From Advenella kashmirensis W13003 (GTDB lineage: Bacteria > Pseudomonadota > Gammaproteobacteria > Burkholderiales > Burkholderiaceae_B), in contig NZ_KI650981.1 of assembly GCF_000506985.1 (NCBI RefSeq), positions 171,122 to 235,121 of the forward strand: a DNA stretch of 64,000 nt. Direction: 5' to 3'. Both the position numbers and the translations under genes were made by a program. The first letter of the stretch is position 1; every line of letters begins with the position of its first letter. The notes under the pieces are model-generated. The model saw nothing but the letters and a program-made list of their open reading frames with translations. It ran no database searches and was not told the DNA's origin. Below are positions 51,533 to 61,160 of the stretch, piece after piece.

Positions 51533-51886
51533 ATGAAATATGTCGATGGTTTTGTGGCGGCGGTGCCGACTGCCAATCGTGAAGCGTACATCAAGCATGC
51601 GTCCGAGGCAGCGGTTATTTTCAAGGAACTGGGCGCACTCAGTGTGGTCGAGTGCTGGGGGGATGAAGTGCCGGAGGGTAAAGTGACCTCTTTTCCGATG
51701 GCCGTGCAGTGCAAGCCGGATGAGACGGTGGTGTTTGCCTGGATTACCTGGCCGTCCAAAGAAGTACATGATGAAGGCATGAAGAAAATGATGGAGGATC
51801 CGCGCATGCAGCCCGACGTCAATCCCATGCCCTTCGATGGAAAACGCATGATCTATGGCGGCTTTGTGCCGGTCGTCAACGAGTGA
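51533..51886 (+). CDS. DUF1428 family protein (YbaA-like)
   Basis: 117-residue cytoplasmic protein of the DUF1428 family with ferredoxin-like (dimeric alpha/beta barrel) fold. Typical segments are MKYVDGFVAAVPTANREAY, LGALSVVECWGDEVPEGK and the end DGKRMIYGGFVPVV. GGAG lies upstream of the ATG at 51533, so the longer frame from 51437 is rejected. The biochemical role of the family is not established. Confidence 0.9.
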   Translation: MKYVDGFVAAVPTANREAYIKHASEAAVIFKELGALSVVECWGDEVPEGKVTSFPMAVQCKPDETVVFAWITWPSKEVHDEGMKKMMEDPRMQPDVNPMPFDGKRMIYGGFVPVVNE

Positions 51887-51917
51887 TATCTGTATCGATC
51901 ATTTGTATCATTCATTT

Positions 51918-51957
51918 CGCGGGTCGTTGTCTCTCGGGCAGGCCCGCGTGATTTTTC
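51918..51957 (+). terminator. Likely intrinsic terminator after the DUF1428 gene
   Basis: CGCGGGTC (51918-51925) and GGCCCGCG (51941-51948) form an 8-bp stem with one G-T pair, followed by TGATTTTTC. It lies 32 bases after the stop. Confidence 0.6.
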
Positions 51958-52100
51958 TGCCTGCTGGCGGGCCCGTTATGTGACACGACAGTCGTCAGCC
52001 GATAAAATACCAGATACTTAATCCTTGCTCGCGCCTCCCGCAATGCTGTCACACGGCAGACATTGCAAAGCTTTCGGGCAATCTGTCTGGATATTGCATC

Positions 52101-52385
52101 ATGAGAAAATTACTGTTTATGCTGGTCGGTACAGGTGCGCTGCTGGCCGCTTGCGCGAAACCGCCAGTTGCGCCACCGCTCACCGAATCGCAATTGCAGG
52201 CCTTGAACTGCAAGCAGATCGGTCGTGAAACCGATAAATTGAATTTGCAGGTCAACCAATTGCGCGGCAACGATGCGTTGTTCGGGCCCGATGAGCGCGA
52301 TAAGCAGGCCGCCATTTCTGCAGCGGAGTTCCGCCTGCAGCAATTACGAACACAAAGCGTCAGAAAGCTTTGCGTGTTTGGCTGA
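52101..52385 (+). CDS. Small lipoprotein, unknown
   Basis: 94 residues with a signal MRKLLFMLVGTGALLAAC ending in a lipobox (LAAC), then a Pro-rich linker and a mostly helical region with two further Cys (QALNCKQIG and VRKLCVFG). The helices (LNLQVNQLRGND, AISAAEFRLQQLRTQS) could form a small coiled coil. Outer-membrane or periplasmic anchoring is expected. It is followed after 13 bases by a second small lipoprotein gene. Confidence 0.75.
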   Translation: MRKLLFMLVGTGALLAACAKPPVAPPLTESQLQALNCKQIGRETDKLNLQVNQLRGNDALFGPDERDKQAAISAAEFRLQQLRTQSVRKLCVFG

Positions 52386-52398
52386 AATAAGGACCAGG

Positions 52399-52626
52399 AT
52401 GATATATAAAACAGCAGGATATATGGTGTCGGCAGCGGCGCTTGTTTTGATGACGGCATGTTCCACCGGCACCGATCATTCAAAAAGCGCCGAATGTGGT
52501 CGTATCAATTCACGCGTCATGATGGCCCCGGCGCCCGGTGCAAACGATAATTTCCTGTCCCGTAACAGCGCCGATCAGCGCGCTGATGCGCAACGCGAAC
52601 GGGCGCGTCGCATGGGGTGTGACTGA
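52399..52626 (+). CDS. Small lipoprotein, unknown
   Basis: 75 residues from the ATG at 52399, with AAGGA five bases upstream. The signal VSAAALVLMTAC ends in lipobox MTAC. The mature part is short and polar, with a Cys near each end (SAECGRINSR and RRMGCD). It forms a two-gene unit with the lipoprotein upstream and ends two bases before the stop of convergent rnhA. Confidence 0.7.
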   Translation: MIYKTAGYMVSAAALVLMTACSTGTDHSKSAECGRINSRVMMAPAPGANDNFLSRNSADQRADAQRERARRMGCD

Positions 52627-52628
52627 CC

Positions 52629-53087
52629 CTAGACGGGTACCTTGTTCTTCCTGACCAGCTCGACGCCCTGATTGGCCAGCTGGTCTGCGCGCTCGTTACC
52701 CGGATCGCCTGAATGGCCCTTGACCCATTTCCAGTCGACATCGTGGCGGCCGATTTCTTCGTTCAGCAATAACCATAGGTCAACGTTTTTGACCGGTTTT
52801 TTATCGGCGGTCTTCCAGTTGCGTGCCTGCCATCCCCGCATCCATTCGCAGATGCCTTTCTGAACGTATTGTGAGTCTACATGCAGGGTTACCCGACAGC
52901 TGCGTTTGAGTGCGCGCAGTCCTTCAATGACGGCTGTCATTTCCATGCGATTGTTGGTGGTTTCGGGTTCGCCGCCGAAAAGCGTTTTTTCGTGCGGGCC
53001 CTGGCGCAGCAAAACACCCCAGCCACCGGGGCCGGGGTTGCCCTTGCAGGCGCCATCTGTCCAAATATTGACTTGCGGTTTATCCAT
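52629..53087 (-). CDS. rnhA: Ribonuclease HI
   Basis: 152-residue ribonuclease HI, which cuts the RNA of RNA-DNA hybrids. Catalytic carboxylates are in [18 protein letters not shown] (Asp), [12 protein letters not shown] (Glu), LHVDSQYV (Asp) and [15 protein letters not shown] (His and Asp). The basic protrusion is present ([19 protein letters not shown]). Full length. Its start overlaps the stop of the methyltransferase gene by eight bases; the methyltransferase-rnhA pair is conserved in many proteobacteria. Confidence 0.97.
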   Translation of the reverse strand: MDKPQVNIWTDGACKGNPGPGGWGVLLRQGPHEKTLFGGEPETTNNRMEMTAVIEGLRALKRSCRVTLHVDSQYVQKGICEWMRGWQARNWKTADKKPVKNVDLWLLLNEEIGRHDVDWKWVKGHSGDPGNERADQLANQGVELVRKNKVPV

Positions 53088-53868
53088 GAGGTTCTTTAAA
53101 AAGCTGACGTATATCGCGGCGGGAGACGGCTGCTTCGCCGCGAGCGAATTTTTTCTTCTTCTTGCCTTTCCACGATGGCCCGATCAGCGTCATGCCATGG
53201 GTGCGCTTGACTGCGGCAAGCAGATAGGCCGCCCCGGCAACGGGCCACCAGCGGTCGCCCGCGCGGTTCATGAAATCCCATCGTTTCAGCCATCGTTCTG
53301 TGCGGCAGGCGGGAGTGTAGCAGCCAAAGTATCCCCGGTCCACCTCGAATGACAGCAGTTTCATCCAGTCTTTCAGGCGGGTGACCGATACCTGACGCGT
53401 GGCGGCTACCGGCATCCACGAATGACCCCAGGGCATACGGGTGCGTAAGCCCCACAGACTCCACGGGTTGAACCCGGAGATAATCAGGCGGCCCTCGTGA
53501 ACCAGCACACGCTCGGCCTCACGCAAAACCACATGCGGGTTATCGGCGCATTCCAGGATATGGGGCAGGATCAGCAGATCAACCGAATTGGAGGCCAGGG
53601 GCAGGGCGTCAAATTGCGCCTGAACAAAATGGGTATTGGGGTAGTCCGTGCATTTTTTGAAGCTGTCATCGGTCAGAATGATTTTGGTACGCATTCTGTT
53701 ATGATGCAAAAAATTCCAGTCGGGCAAACCTACTTGGACGGCGTTAAAGCCAAACGAGTCGGCCACGATCTGATCAAATTTTGACGATTCCCATTGTATG
53801 ACGCGCTGGCCCGGGTCCGTATGGAACCAATCTGCCAGATTGATGATTCGCGAATGTATTTGTTTCAC
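53080..53868 (-). CDS. SAM-dependent methyltransferase, class I (YafS-like)
   Basis: 262 residues with a Methyltransf_11-type core: [40 protein letters not shown] and [18 protein letters not shown]. The N-terminus lacks a clear glycine-rich SAM loop, and the C-terminal tail is basic ([11 protein letters not shown]). The position next to rnhA and divergent from gloB matches E. coli yafS. The acceptor is not known. Confidence 0.85.
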   Translation of the reverse strand: MKQIHSRIINLADWFHTDPGQRVIQWESSKFDQIVADSFGFNAVQVGLPDWNFLHHNRMRTKIILTDDSFKKCTDYPNTHFVQAQFDALPLASNSVDLLILPHILECADNPHVVLREAERVLVHEGRLIISGFNPWSLWGLRTRMPWGHSWMPVAATRQVSVTRLKDWMKLLSFEVDRGYFGCYTPACRTERWLKRWDFMNRAGDRWWPVAGAAYLLAAVKRTHGMTLIGPSWKGKKKKKFARGEAAVSRRDIRQLFKEPHG

Positions 53869-53913
53869 TGATTCCTCGGTATAAATGCGGCGCCCAAGTA
53901 GAGAGACTATCTG

Positions 53914-54690
53914 ATGACAATTAAAATCTGGCCGATCAGCGCGTTCAGCGATAATTATATCTGGGCAATTGTACAGTCTGAGCAGGCAGTTGTCGTGGAC
54001 CCCGGTGACGCAAAACCGGTCCTGGCGTATTTACAAGAATACGGGTTAACCCTTAAAACAATCCTTCTGACCCATCACCACGCGGACCATGTTGGCGGCG
54101 TGGCTGAACTGGTGGAAAAAACCGGTGCCACTGTCTATGGGCCTGCTGGTCCGGCGATTCCCTGTCGCAATGTGACCCTTAAGGAAGGTGATCACGTCAA
54201 TCTGAATTCCCTTGGGCAGTTCTCTGTTCTGGAAGTGCCTGGCCACACACTCGATCATATTGCCTATTTCGGGCAGGTCGATGGCCGTAATGTGCTGTTC
54301 TGTGGCGATACGCTGTTTGCCACCGGCTGCGGCAGATTATTTGAAGGAAATTCTAGACAAATGCAACAAAGCCTTGATAAATTTAAAAAAATGCCCCACA
54401 ATACGTCCGTCTATTGTGCTCACGAATACACCTTGAGCAATATCCGCTGGGCACGTACCGTCGATCCGCACAACCCTGACCTTGAGCAATGGCAGCGCGA
54501 AGCAGAAACATTGCGCAACAACAATCAGGCGACTGTTCCAACATCGCTGGAACACGAACTCAAAACCAATCCGTTCATGCGAACGGATGAACCGGTTGTC
54601 ATTACCGCAGCCGAACAAAACGCCGGTCGTTCTCTGGCCCACCCCGAGAACGTACTTGAAGTATTACGTGAGTGGAAAAACCATTTCTGA
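53914..54690 (+). CDS. gloB: Hydroxyacylglutathione hydrolase (glyoxalase II)
   Basis: 258-residue metallo-beta-lactamase-fold enzyme that hydrolyses S-lactoylglutathione in methylglyoxal detoxification. The metal motif is THHHADHVGG, with further ligands in VPGHTLDHIAYF, FCGDTLFATGCGRLFEG and YCAHEYTLSN. The C-terminal substrate region FMRTDEPVV is normal. It is divergent from the methyltransferase gene by 45 bases and is followed ten bases later by mltD. Confidence 0.96.
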   Translation: MTIKIWPISAFSDNYIWAIVQSEQAVVVDPGDAKPVLAYLQEYGLTLKTILLTHHHADHVGGVAELVEKTGATVYGPAGPAIPCRNVTLKEGDHVNLNSLGQFSVLEVPGHTLDHIAYFGQVDGRNVLFCGDTLFATGCGRLFEGNSRQMQQSLDKFKKMPHNTSVYCAHEYTLSNIRWARTVDPHNPDLEQWQREAETLRNNNQATVPTSLEHELKTNPFMRTDEPVVITAAEQNAGRSLAHPENVLEVLREWKNHF

Positions 54691-54700
54691 GACAGACTAT

Positions 54701-56458
54701 ATGAAATTAGTACGATTTTTTCTACTGGGTTGTGTCGTCGCGCTGACCGGCTGCGCCTCTTCCGGCGGGGGCAAATATAGTGATAAGGTCAGTTACCACG
54801 GCCCCAACCGGGATGTCTGGGATCGCGTGCGCAAGGGCTTTGACATGCCGACCCTGCAGGATGAAAAAGTCGCCTATTGGACCAATTACTATGCCGCAAG
54901 GCCAAGTTCGGTCCAAACGATGGCCGCCCGCTCAGGCAAATACATCTATCACATTACCAAAGAGCTCGAAAAGCGCAATATGCCCACCGAACTGGCACTG
55001 CTGCCGTTCGTGGAAAGTGCATACAACGCCCAGGCGCTGTCGCGTTCCCGTGCCGCCGGGCTATGGCAGTTCATTCCCAGTACCGGTACCCATTACAAGC
55101 TGAAGCAGGACTGGTGGAAAGATGACCGCCGTGATCCGGTTGAATCAACCCGCGCCGCGCTCGATTACCTGTCTTATCTGTACACATTCCAGGGTAACGA
55201 TTGGCATCTGGCGCTGGCCTCCTATAACTGGGGCGAAGGCGCCGTGCAGCGCGCCCGTGCGCGTGCAGGCGGTGGTGGTTATCTGGACTTGAGAATGCCG
55301 TCCGAGACACGTAACTACGTGCCCAAGCTGATGGCCATTCGCAATATCGTGTCCAATCCCCAGAAATATGGCATTACCCTGCCTGCCATCCCGGACAAGC
55401 CTTATTTTGAGCAGATCAAGCGTAGCAAGGATATTGACGTCGCCGTCATGGCACGCCTGGCGGGCATTTCCGTGGCCGATTTCAAGGAGCTGAATCCTTC
55501 GTATAACCGGCCGACCCTGCTGGCCTCGCAGGACCCGAATATTCTGCTGCCGGTGTCAGCGGTAAAGACGTACAAAAAGAATCTGGCCAATTACAACGGG
55601 CCCCTGGCGACTTACAAAGGCTATGAGCCGTCCCCAGGCGAATCGCTGGCCGCGATTGCCCAGGCGCATGGCATCTCGCTTGCCAAGCTCAAATCCCTGA
55701 ACGGATACTCATCACGTCAAAGCGTCGCCTTGTCTTCGCGTGCACTCATGATTCCGGTACAGCGCGATTTCAATCCTGATTCCATCGTTCCTCGCGGCCT
55801 GCCGCCAACAGCACCGGATGGCAATCTGCGCGAATCCGACAGCATGCTGGCTGACAATACACCGCCTGCCGTGGCACCTGCCGCACCGACGCCTGTTGTC
55901 GAGCCGCGTGCTTATGCCGTCAACGCACCTACTTCCTCGTTACGTCAGACCTCCGGTCCCTCAGGTGGTGTCGTTCGTCAGGTCGCCAGCAACACACCTG
56001 CGCCGAGCAATACCGTACGACATGCCGTGGTCTGGGATACGGGCGGCAATCAGCCTGCACCACGTAGCGCTCCGCCGGCCAACGATGATCCACTTGCCGC
56101 CCTGGTGGCGGAAAACGAGATCCGCAATCCGCCGGTTAACCGTGGATCTGCACAATATGTTGCGCAGTCTGCCGGTTCTGCCAGCCAGGGGGCAGTCCGT
56201 CCGGCCAGCGTAACGGCACGAACCGCTGCTCTGGTTCCACCGGCTGCGCCGGCGGTGCGGGCGGCTGCTTACAGCCCGCGTAGCGGCACGGCAGGACGTC
56301 CACCCGAGCATTTTGTGTCACAGGGCGAAACCCTGTATTCACTGGCCAAACGCTATGGCACGACAGTGGAGGATCTGAAGGCGTTGAACAACATTGGTGC
56401 CGAAGGACTCAAGGCGGGACTGCGCCTGCGCCTGCCTGGAACGGGGTTGCGCGGCTGA
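54701..56458 (+). CDS. mltD: Membrane-bound lytic murein transglycosylase D
   Basis: 585-residue lipoprotein that cleaves peptidoglycan glycan strands. The signal ends in lipobox LTGC. The Slt domain (about 100-230) has the catalytic Glu in LLPFVESAYNAQALSRSRAAGLWQF-type context and NWHLALASYNWGEGAVQRA. A first LysM-like region lies near SPGESLAAIAQAHGISLAK, then a long Pro/Ala/Ser-rich linker (about 410-535), and a C-terminal LysM (QGETLYSLAKRYGTTVEDLK). The ATG at 54701 begins the signal; a longer frame overlapping gloB is rejected. Terminator at 56495. Confidence 0.95.
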   Translation: MKLVRFFLLGCVVALTGCASSGGGKYSDKVSYHGPNRDVWDRVRKGFDMPTLQDEKVAYWTNYYAARPSSVQTMAARSGKYIYHITKELEKRNMPTELALLPFVESAYNAQALSRSRAAGLWQFIPSTGTHYKLKQDWWKDDRRDPVESTRAALDYLSYLYTFQGNDWHLALASYNWGEGAVQRARARAGGGGYLDLRMPSETRNYVPKLMAIRNIVSNPQKYGITLPAIPDKPYFEQIKRSKDIDVAVMARLAGISVADFKELNPSYNRPTLLASQDPNILLPVSAVKTYKKNLANYNGPLATYKGYEPSPGESLAAIAQAHGISLAKLKSLNGYSSRQSVALSSRALMIPVQRDFNPDSIVPRGLPPTAPDGNLRESDSMLADNTPPAVAPAAPTPVVEPRAYAVNAPTSSLRQTSGPSGGVVRQVASNTPAPSNTVRHAVVWDTGGNQPAPRSAPPANDDPLAALVAENEIRNPPVNRGSAQYVAQSAGSASQGAVRPASVTARTAALVPPAAPAVRAAAYSPRSGTAGRPPEHFVSQGETLYSLAKRYGTTVEDLKALNNIGAEGLKAGLRLRLPGTGLRG

Positions 56459-56494
56459 CACATGGCGGCCGCCGCCTAATTATTCCCGAAACCC

Positions 56495-56526
56495 TGCGCA
56501 ATGCCTTTGCATTGCGCATTTTTTTT
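56495..56526 (+). terminator. Intrinsic terminator after mltD
   Basis: TGCGCAATGC-CTTT-GCATTGCGCA is a perfect 10-bp stem with a four-base loop followed by eight T residues. It ends 36 bases before the fabI start. Confidence 0.95.
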
Positions 56527-56562
56527 ATAATGTGCCACATTGAATAATAAATAGGACTGCAA

Positions 56563-57345
56563 ATGGGCTTTCTTGCAAATAAACGAATTCTGGTTACCGG
56601 CGTTATTTCGAACCGTTCTATTGCTTACGGTATTGCTGCTGCATGCCGGTCGCAGGGTGCAGAACTGGCTTTTACCTACGTGGGCGACCGTTTCAAGGAC
56701 CGTGTGACTGAATTTGCCGCCGATTTCGGCAGTTCCATTGTGATTCCCTGTGATGTGGCCGAAGATGCACAAATCGATGCCGCGTTCGAGACGTTGGGCC
56801 AGCACTGGGACGGGCTGGACGGGCTGGTGCATTCCATCGGCTTTGCGCCACGCGAAGCGATTGCCGGCAATTTCCTGGATGGCCTGTCGCGCGAAGGGTT
56901 TCGCATCGCCCACGATATTTCCGTCTACAGCTTTCCGGCCATGACCAAAGCCGCCTTGCCTTTGCTGAAGGCGCGCCAGGGTTCGGTGCTGACACTGACA
57001 TATCTGGGTGCAGAAAAAGTCGTTCCCAACTACAACACCATGGGACTGGCCAAGGCATCGCTTGAGGCCAGTGTCCGTTATTTGGCGACGGCACTGGGTG
57101 CCGAAGGCCTGCGCGCCAACGGTATTTCGGCAGGCCCCATCAAAACGCTGGCGGCCAGCGGAATCAAGGATTTTTCTGCAATCCTCAATTTCGTCTCGGC
57201 TCATGCGCCGCTCAAGCGCAATGTCACGATTGAAGACGTAGGCAATACAGCTGCGTTCCTGCTGTCGGACCTGGCGGCGGGTATCACGGGTGAAATCGTC
57301 CACGTTGATGCCGGTTTCTCCACCGTTGTACCAGGTATGTCTTAA
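56563..57345 (+). CDS. fabI: Enoyl-[acyl-carrier-protein] reductase (NADH)
   Basis: 260-residue enoyl-ACP reductase, last step of the fatty-acid elongation cycle. Motifs: [19 protein letters not shown] for NADH binding, [12 protein letters not shown], and the catalytic Tyr/Lys in [33 protein letters not shown] closes the substrate loop. The Gly in the HSIGFAP segment is the wild-type residue at the triclosan site. AGGA lies six bases before the ATG. dnaQ follows after 20 bases. Confidence 0.96.
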   Translation: MGFLANKRILVTGVISNRSIAYGIAAACRSQGAELAFTYVGDRFKDRVTEFAADFGSSIVIPCDVAEDAQIDAAFETLGQHWDGLDGLVHSIGFAPREAIAGNFLDGLSREGFRIAHDISVYSFPAMTKAALPLLKARQGSVLTLTYLGAEKVVPNYNTMGLAKASLEASVRYLATALGAEGLRANGISAGPIKTLAASGIKDFSAILNFVSAHAPLKRNVTIEDVGNTAAFLLSDLAAGITGEIVHVDAGFSTVVPGMS

Positions 57346-57365
57346 GTCATCAGGGTTGAATTCAT

Positions 57366-58085
57366 ATGCGACAGATTATTCTTGATACCGAAACCACGGG
57401 CTTTGACCCGGCCGAGGGTGACCGGATTGTTGAACTGGGTTGCGTCGAGCTGATCGATCGCCAGTTCACCGGCAATAATCTGCATATTTATTTCAATCCC
57501 GATCGTGACAGTTCGCCCGGCGCGCTGGAAGTTCACGGGCTGACCACCGAGTTTCTGTCACAGTTCAATCGTTTTGAAGACGAAGCGGCGCGCATTTTCG
57601 AGTATCTGAAAGGCACTGAAATTTATATTCACAATGCCGCGTTTGACGTGAAGTTTTTGAATGCGGAATTCGGGCGCCTCGGCATGCCGCAGATCGAGAC
57701 TGTTGCTGCCATTCATGACACACTGGCGATGGCGCGCGAGCAGTATCCGGGCAAGCGCAATAGTCTGGATATGTTGTGCGAACGCCTGGGTGTGTCCAAC
57801 GCTCATCGCACATTGCACGGCGCCTTGCTGGATGCCGAATTGCTGGCTGAGGTATGGCTGGCCATGACCCGTGGTCAGTTTGGCCTGGTCATGGAGCACC
57901 GCGATCAGCCGAGCCAGCGGGAAGGGCAGACCGAAGTCATCCGTTTTGACGCGTCTGTCTTGCGGGTTGAGGTGGCGAGCGAAACTGAGCTGGCCGAGCA
58001 CGCAGCCTATCTGGAGGCGCTGGACCAGGCAGCCGGCGGAGTCAGTCTGTGGCGAAAATTGACAGAGCCGGCGCCAGCCGCCTGA
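57366..58085 (+). CDS. dnaQ: DNA polymerase III epsilon subunit (proofreading exonuclease)
   Basis: 239-residue 3'-5' exonuclease of the replicative polymerase. Exo I is in ILDTETTGFDPAEGDRIVEL, Exo II in YIHNAAFDVKFLNAEF and Exo III in HRTLHGALLDAELLAEVW, so all DEDDh residues are present. The C-terminal tail that binds the alpha subunit is present. No convincing ribosome-binding site is seen just ahead of the ATG at 57366, so coupling to fabI may matter. Confidence 0.95.
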   Translation: MRQIILDTETTGFDPAEGDRIVELGCVELIDRQFTGNNLHIYFNPDRDSSPGALEVHGLTTEFLSQFNRFEDEAARIFEYLKGTEIYIHNAAFDVKFLNAEFGRLGMPQIETVAAIHDTLAMAREQYPGKRNSLDMLCERLGVSNAHRTLHGALLDAELLAEVWLAMTRGQFGLVMEHRDQPSQREGQTEVIRFDASVLRVEVASETELAEHAAYLEALDQAAGGVSLWRKLTEPAPAA

Positions 58086-58257
58086 TCTGATCGGGCATAC
58101 GCCTGCTGTACATTCTGAGCCGATTTGCCGCGATTGTGCTCATGACACGAAGCATAGCCACGCGCTTTTCCCTGCGGTCTGGGCTGCTCGCCGATTTCAC
58201 GCAAATTCCACACCCACCGTCGTATATTCTGGTTTTCATTTATATGATCAGACAGGC

Positions 58258-59409
58258 ATGACGACTGTGCACCTTAGTCCCGTAGCCGGGCCTCTCCATT
58301 CGCGTAATACTCATATTGACGATGCGTTTGCCGGCGGCGTCCTGGCTGCATCCGGGGCGCTTGCGGGGACCCGGCGCGACGCCCGTACTGCTTCGGTCAG
58401 TTGCGTGGTGCCGGCGCTGAATGAAGCGCGCAGTCTGCGCATTCTGCTGCCCATGCTGATTGTATTGCTGCGCGACGTATTCGCCCGTTGGGAGATCATT
58501 GTCGTCGATGACGGGAGTACAGACGATACGCCGGTTTTCATGAGCGAGTTCTGCCAGCGTGAAGAGCGCGTCCGCTATCTGCAACTGTCGCGCAATTTCG
58601 GCAAGGAGTCGGCCCTGACTGCCGGACTGGAATTGGCGCAGGGAGACGTCGTCATCACGCTGGACGCAGATCTGCAGCATCCGCCGGCACTGATTCCCCG
58701 TCTGATTGCACAATGGGAGCAGGGGGCGGATATGGTTTATGCCGTGCGCGAAGCACGCGATGATGAACGTCTGGTCAAGCGCATCGGCGCCCAGCTTTTT
58801 TATTTCATGATGAAAGGCACCGGCAAAGTCCGGATCGAGCCTGATGCCTGCGATTTTCGCCTGATGGATAGAAAAGTGGTGGATGCATTGTGTCAACTGC
58901 CCGAACGGACGCGTTTTATGAAGGGGCTGTATGCCTGGGTCGGTTTTCGCACAGAAGCGGTCCACTACCAGCCTCACGAACGGCGTTTCGGCAAGTCCAG
59001 CTTCAGTCTGTTGCGGCTGGTGACGCATGGTCTGGAAGGGCTGACTTCATTTACCACCTGGCCATTGCGTGTGGCGATGTTTGGCGGCGTGCTGCTGGCC
59101 AGCTTGGCGATCCTGTATGGCTTGTATGTCATCTTTGAATATATGATGATCGGCAATCCTGTGCGCGGCTATTCCACCCTGATTGTGGCGCAGGTTTTTC
59201 TTGCCGGCATTATTCTGATTGCGCTGGGCATGATTGGCGAGTATGTGGCGCATATTTATGAAGAAGTAAAGCAGCGACCGCTTTTTATTGTGAATCAGAC
59301 CTATGGAAACGGCCTCGCTCAGGCGGCATCGCCCGCTGATCAGGGGCATCCAGCCGACCTCTCACCCCGGGCCGTCCACGCCGCCCGGCATGTCGGAATG
59401 GGTAAATAG
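58258..59409 (+). CDS. Glycosyltransferase family 2, polyprenyl-phosphate type (GtrB/ArnC-like)
   Basis: 383 residues. An unusually long N-terminal extension of about 45 residues precedes the GT-A domain with VVPALNEARSLRILLPML, IIVVDDGSTDDTPVF and ITLDADLQHPPALIPRL. The catalytic region includes DACDFRLMDRKVVDAL. Two membrane helices near 275-345 (VAMFGGVLLASLAILYGLYV, VFLAGIILIALGMIGEYVAH) are the usual C-terminal anchor. Transfer of a sugar to a polyprenyl phosphate is expected, for lipid A or surface-glycan modification. The deacetylase gene follows. Confidence 0.9.
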   Translation: MTTVHLSPVAGPLHSRNTHIDDAFAGGVLAASGALAGTRRDARTASVSCVVPALNEARSLRILLPMLIVLLRDVFARWEIIVVDDGSTDDTPVFMSEFCQREERVRYLQLSRNFGKESALTAGLELAQGDVVITLDADLQHPPALIPRLIAQWEQGADMVYAVREARDDERLVKRIGAQLFYFMMKGTGKVRIEPDACDFRLMDRKVVDALCQLPERTRFMKGLYAWVGFRTEAVHYQPHERRFGKSSFSLLRLVTHGLEGLTSFTTWPLRVAMFGGVLLASLAILYGLYVIFEYMMIGNPVRGYSTLIVAQVFLAGIILIALGMIGEYVAHIYEEVKQRPLFIVNQTYGNGLAQAASPADQGHPADLSPRAVHAARHVGMGK

Positions 59410-59493
59410 TTTTGATGATCGCCGCACTGTCTGTTACGATGCGCCTGTGGGCATGAACCTGTGGGATATGACCCTGGGCAACAGGACGCATTG

Positions 59494-60306
59494 ATGGGAC
59501 GCAGAAAAAAACATATCGTCATGTGCGCCGATGATTTCGGCATGAATGAGCACGTCAATCGCGCTGTACTGGAACTGGCCACGGTGCGCCGGCTCAGCGC
59601 AACCAGTTGCCTGACCCAGGGCGCCGCCTGGCCGTCCGGGGCAGGCCGTTTGCGCGCGCTTGATATCGACGTGGGCCTGCATATCAACTTCACCGAAGCG
59701 CTCGATTCGGACAATCATTTTCACCGCCCCCTTTCGCGTCTTATGCTCAAGGCATGGTTGCGCCAGCTTGATGTCGCCATGCTTGTGCGCGAAATCGAAC
59801 GACAGTGCGATGCGTTCGAGCAGCATATGTTGCGTGAACCTGATTTTTTCGATGGCCATCAGCATGTGCATCAGTTCCCGCAAATTCGCGATGCATTGAT
59901 CGAGGTGCTGGTGCGTCGCTATGACTGTGATGATGTCTGGGTTCGATCGACGGCCATGCGGCACGCGTCTTTGAAAGGCGGTCTGCAATTGAAGGGACAT
60001 CTGATCGCGTTGCTGGGCAGCGCTGCCCTGTGCAGACGGTTACGGCGCGAAGGAGTTCCCTTCAATGCGGATTTTGCGGGCGTCTACGATTTCACGGGAG
60101 GCGCTGCGCGTTTTGCCCGGAATATGGATGGATGGCTCGCTGCCGTGGAAGATGGTGCGCTCATCATGTGCCATCCCGCACAAACCGGCGACCCGAATGA
60201 CACACTCGGGGAACAGCGCGTGGCCGAATACGGCTTTCTGAAAGGCGAGGCATTCGGTGCGCTGCTGCAGCGCCATGATTGTCGCGTGACCCGCATGCAA
60301 ACCTGA
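59494..60306 (+). CDS. ChbG/HpnK (YdjC-like) family deacetylase
   Basis: 270 residues with the metal-binding motifs IVMCADDFGMNEHVN, VGLHINFTEALDSD and FDGHQHVHQFPQIRDAL, the hallmarks of ChbG/HpnK carbohydrate deacetylases. A C-terminal LIMCHPAQTGDPND supplies the usual late His. The ATG at 59494 with AGGA upstream is preferred to 59461. Its position behind the GtrB-like glycosyltransferase suggests deacetylation of a lipid-linked amino sugar or the related HpnK step; the substrate is not proven. Confidence 0.9.
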   Translation: MGRRKKHIVMCADDFGMNEHVNRAVLELATVRRLSATSCLTQGAAWPSGAGRLRALDIDVGLHINFTEALDSDNHFHRPLSRLMLKAWLRQLDVAMLVREIERQCDAFEQHMLREPDFFDGHQHVHQFPQIRDALIEVLVRRYDCDDVWVRSTAMRHASLKGGLQLKGHLIALLGSAALCRRLRREGVPFNADFAGVYDFTGGAARFARNMDGWLAAVEDGALIMCHPAQTGDPNDTLGEQRVAEYGFLKGEAFGALLQRHDCRVTRMQT

Positions 60307-60322
60307 GCCAGAGCAAAGGCAA

Positions 60323-60883
60323 TCAGTGTGCGTCGGCGCCGATTGGCTCGACGGAATCGGGCGGGGTGAGGCTGCCGCTGGATAAGGCACGCTGCATCAG
60401 GACGGTATCGACCCATTGACCATGCTTGAAACCGGTAGCAGGCAGCGTGCCGATCATATCAAAGCCGGCCTTGCGGTGCACCCCGATAGAGGCCAGATTG
60501 CCGCTATTGCCGATCACGGCAATCATCTGCCGCCAGGGCCCCGCCTCGCACAGGCGGATCAGCTCGGCGAGCAGCAGCGACCCGGTTCCCCTGCGCCCCA
60601 GATCCTGGCGCAGATAAATGGCATTTTCCACGGTATAGCGATAGGCGACGCGAGGGCGATAGGCAGATACATACGCGTACCCCAGTATCTCGCCTTGTTG
60701 TTCAGCGACAATATAGGGATAACCCTGTGTCGTGATGTCATGAAACCGTGCGTGCATCTGTGCACAGTCGGGTACGGTTTCTTCAAAGGTTGCGATGCCA
60801 TGCAACACATGCCAGGCATAGATTTGCTGGATGGCGTCAATATCCCGCTCAGTGGCAGGCCGAATATGGCAGGGTTCAGTCAT
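60323..60883 (-). CDS. GNAT acetyltransferase, phosphinothricin N-acetyltransferase-like
   Basis: 186 residues. The opening IRPATERDIDAIQQIYAWHV, then GIATFEETVPD, GYAYVSAYRPRVAYRYTVEN and the acetyl-CoA loop QDLGRRGTGSLLLAELI match the PAT/Bar-like GNAT branch, followed by IAVIGNSGNLASIGVHRKAGF. These enzymes acetylate phosphinothricin, methionine sulfoximine or amino acids; which is not evident. It converges on the ChbG-like gene. Confidence 0.92.
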   Translation of the reverse strand: MTEPCHIRPATERDIDAIQQIYAWHVLHGIATFEETVPDCAQMHARFHDITTQGYPYIVAEQQGEILGYAYVSAYRPRVAYRYTVENAIYLRQDLGRRGTGSLLLAELIRLCEAGPWRQMIAVIGNSGNLASIGVHRKAGFDMIGTLPATGFKHGQWVDTVLMQRALSSGSLTPPDSVEPIGADAH

Positions 60884-61160
60884 TTACTGTTTTAAATCAG
60901 ATCGTGGTGGAATTACTGATGCTATTTTATAGAGAGTAGGGTAAATTTGTGGCAGATACCGCGTTAAACTGGCATAAAATAATTTTGGGCCATCACGCTG
61001 CGGCCCGTCTGGCCGTTTCATATATAAAGTAACGGTGACAGCAGGCGGACGGCGGTGCTGGCAATCATCAATCATGGTGCCCCGGGCATCGAACGGTCGC
61101 AGCAGTTTTTCGTTTGCCGTGCGTGAGCACGGACTGCTGGACGGCCTTCAGAGAGGATCT

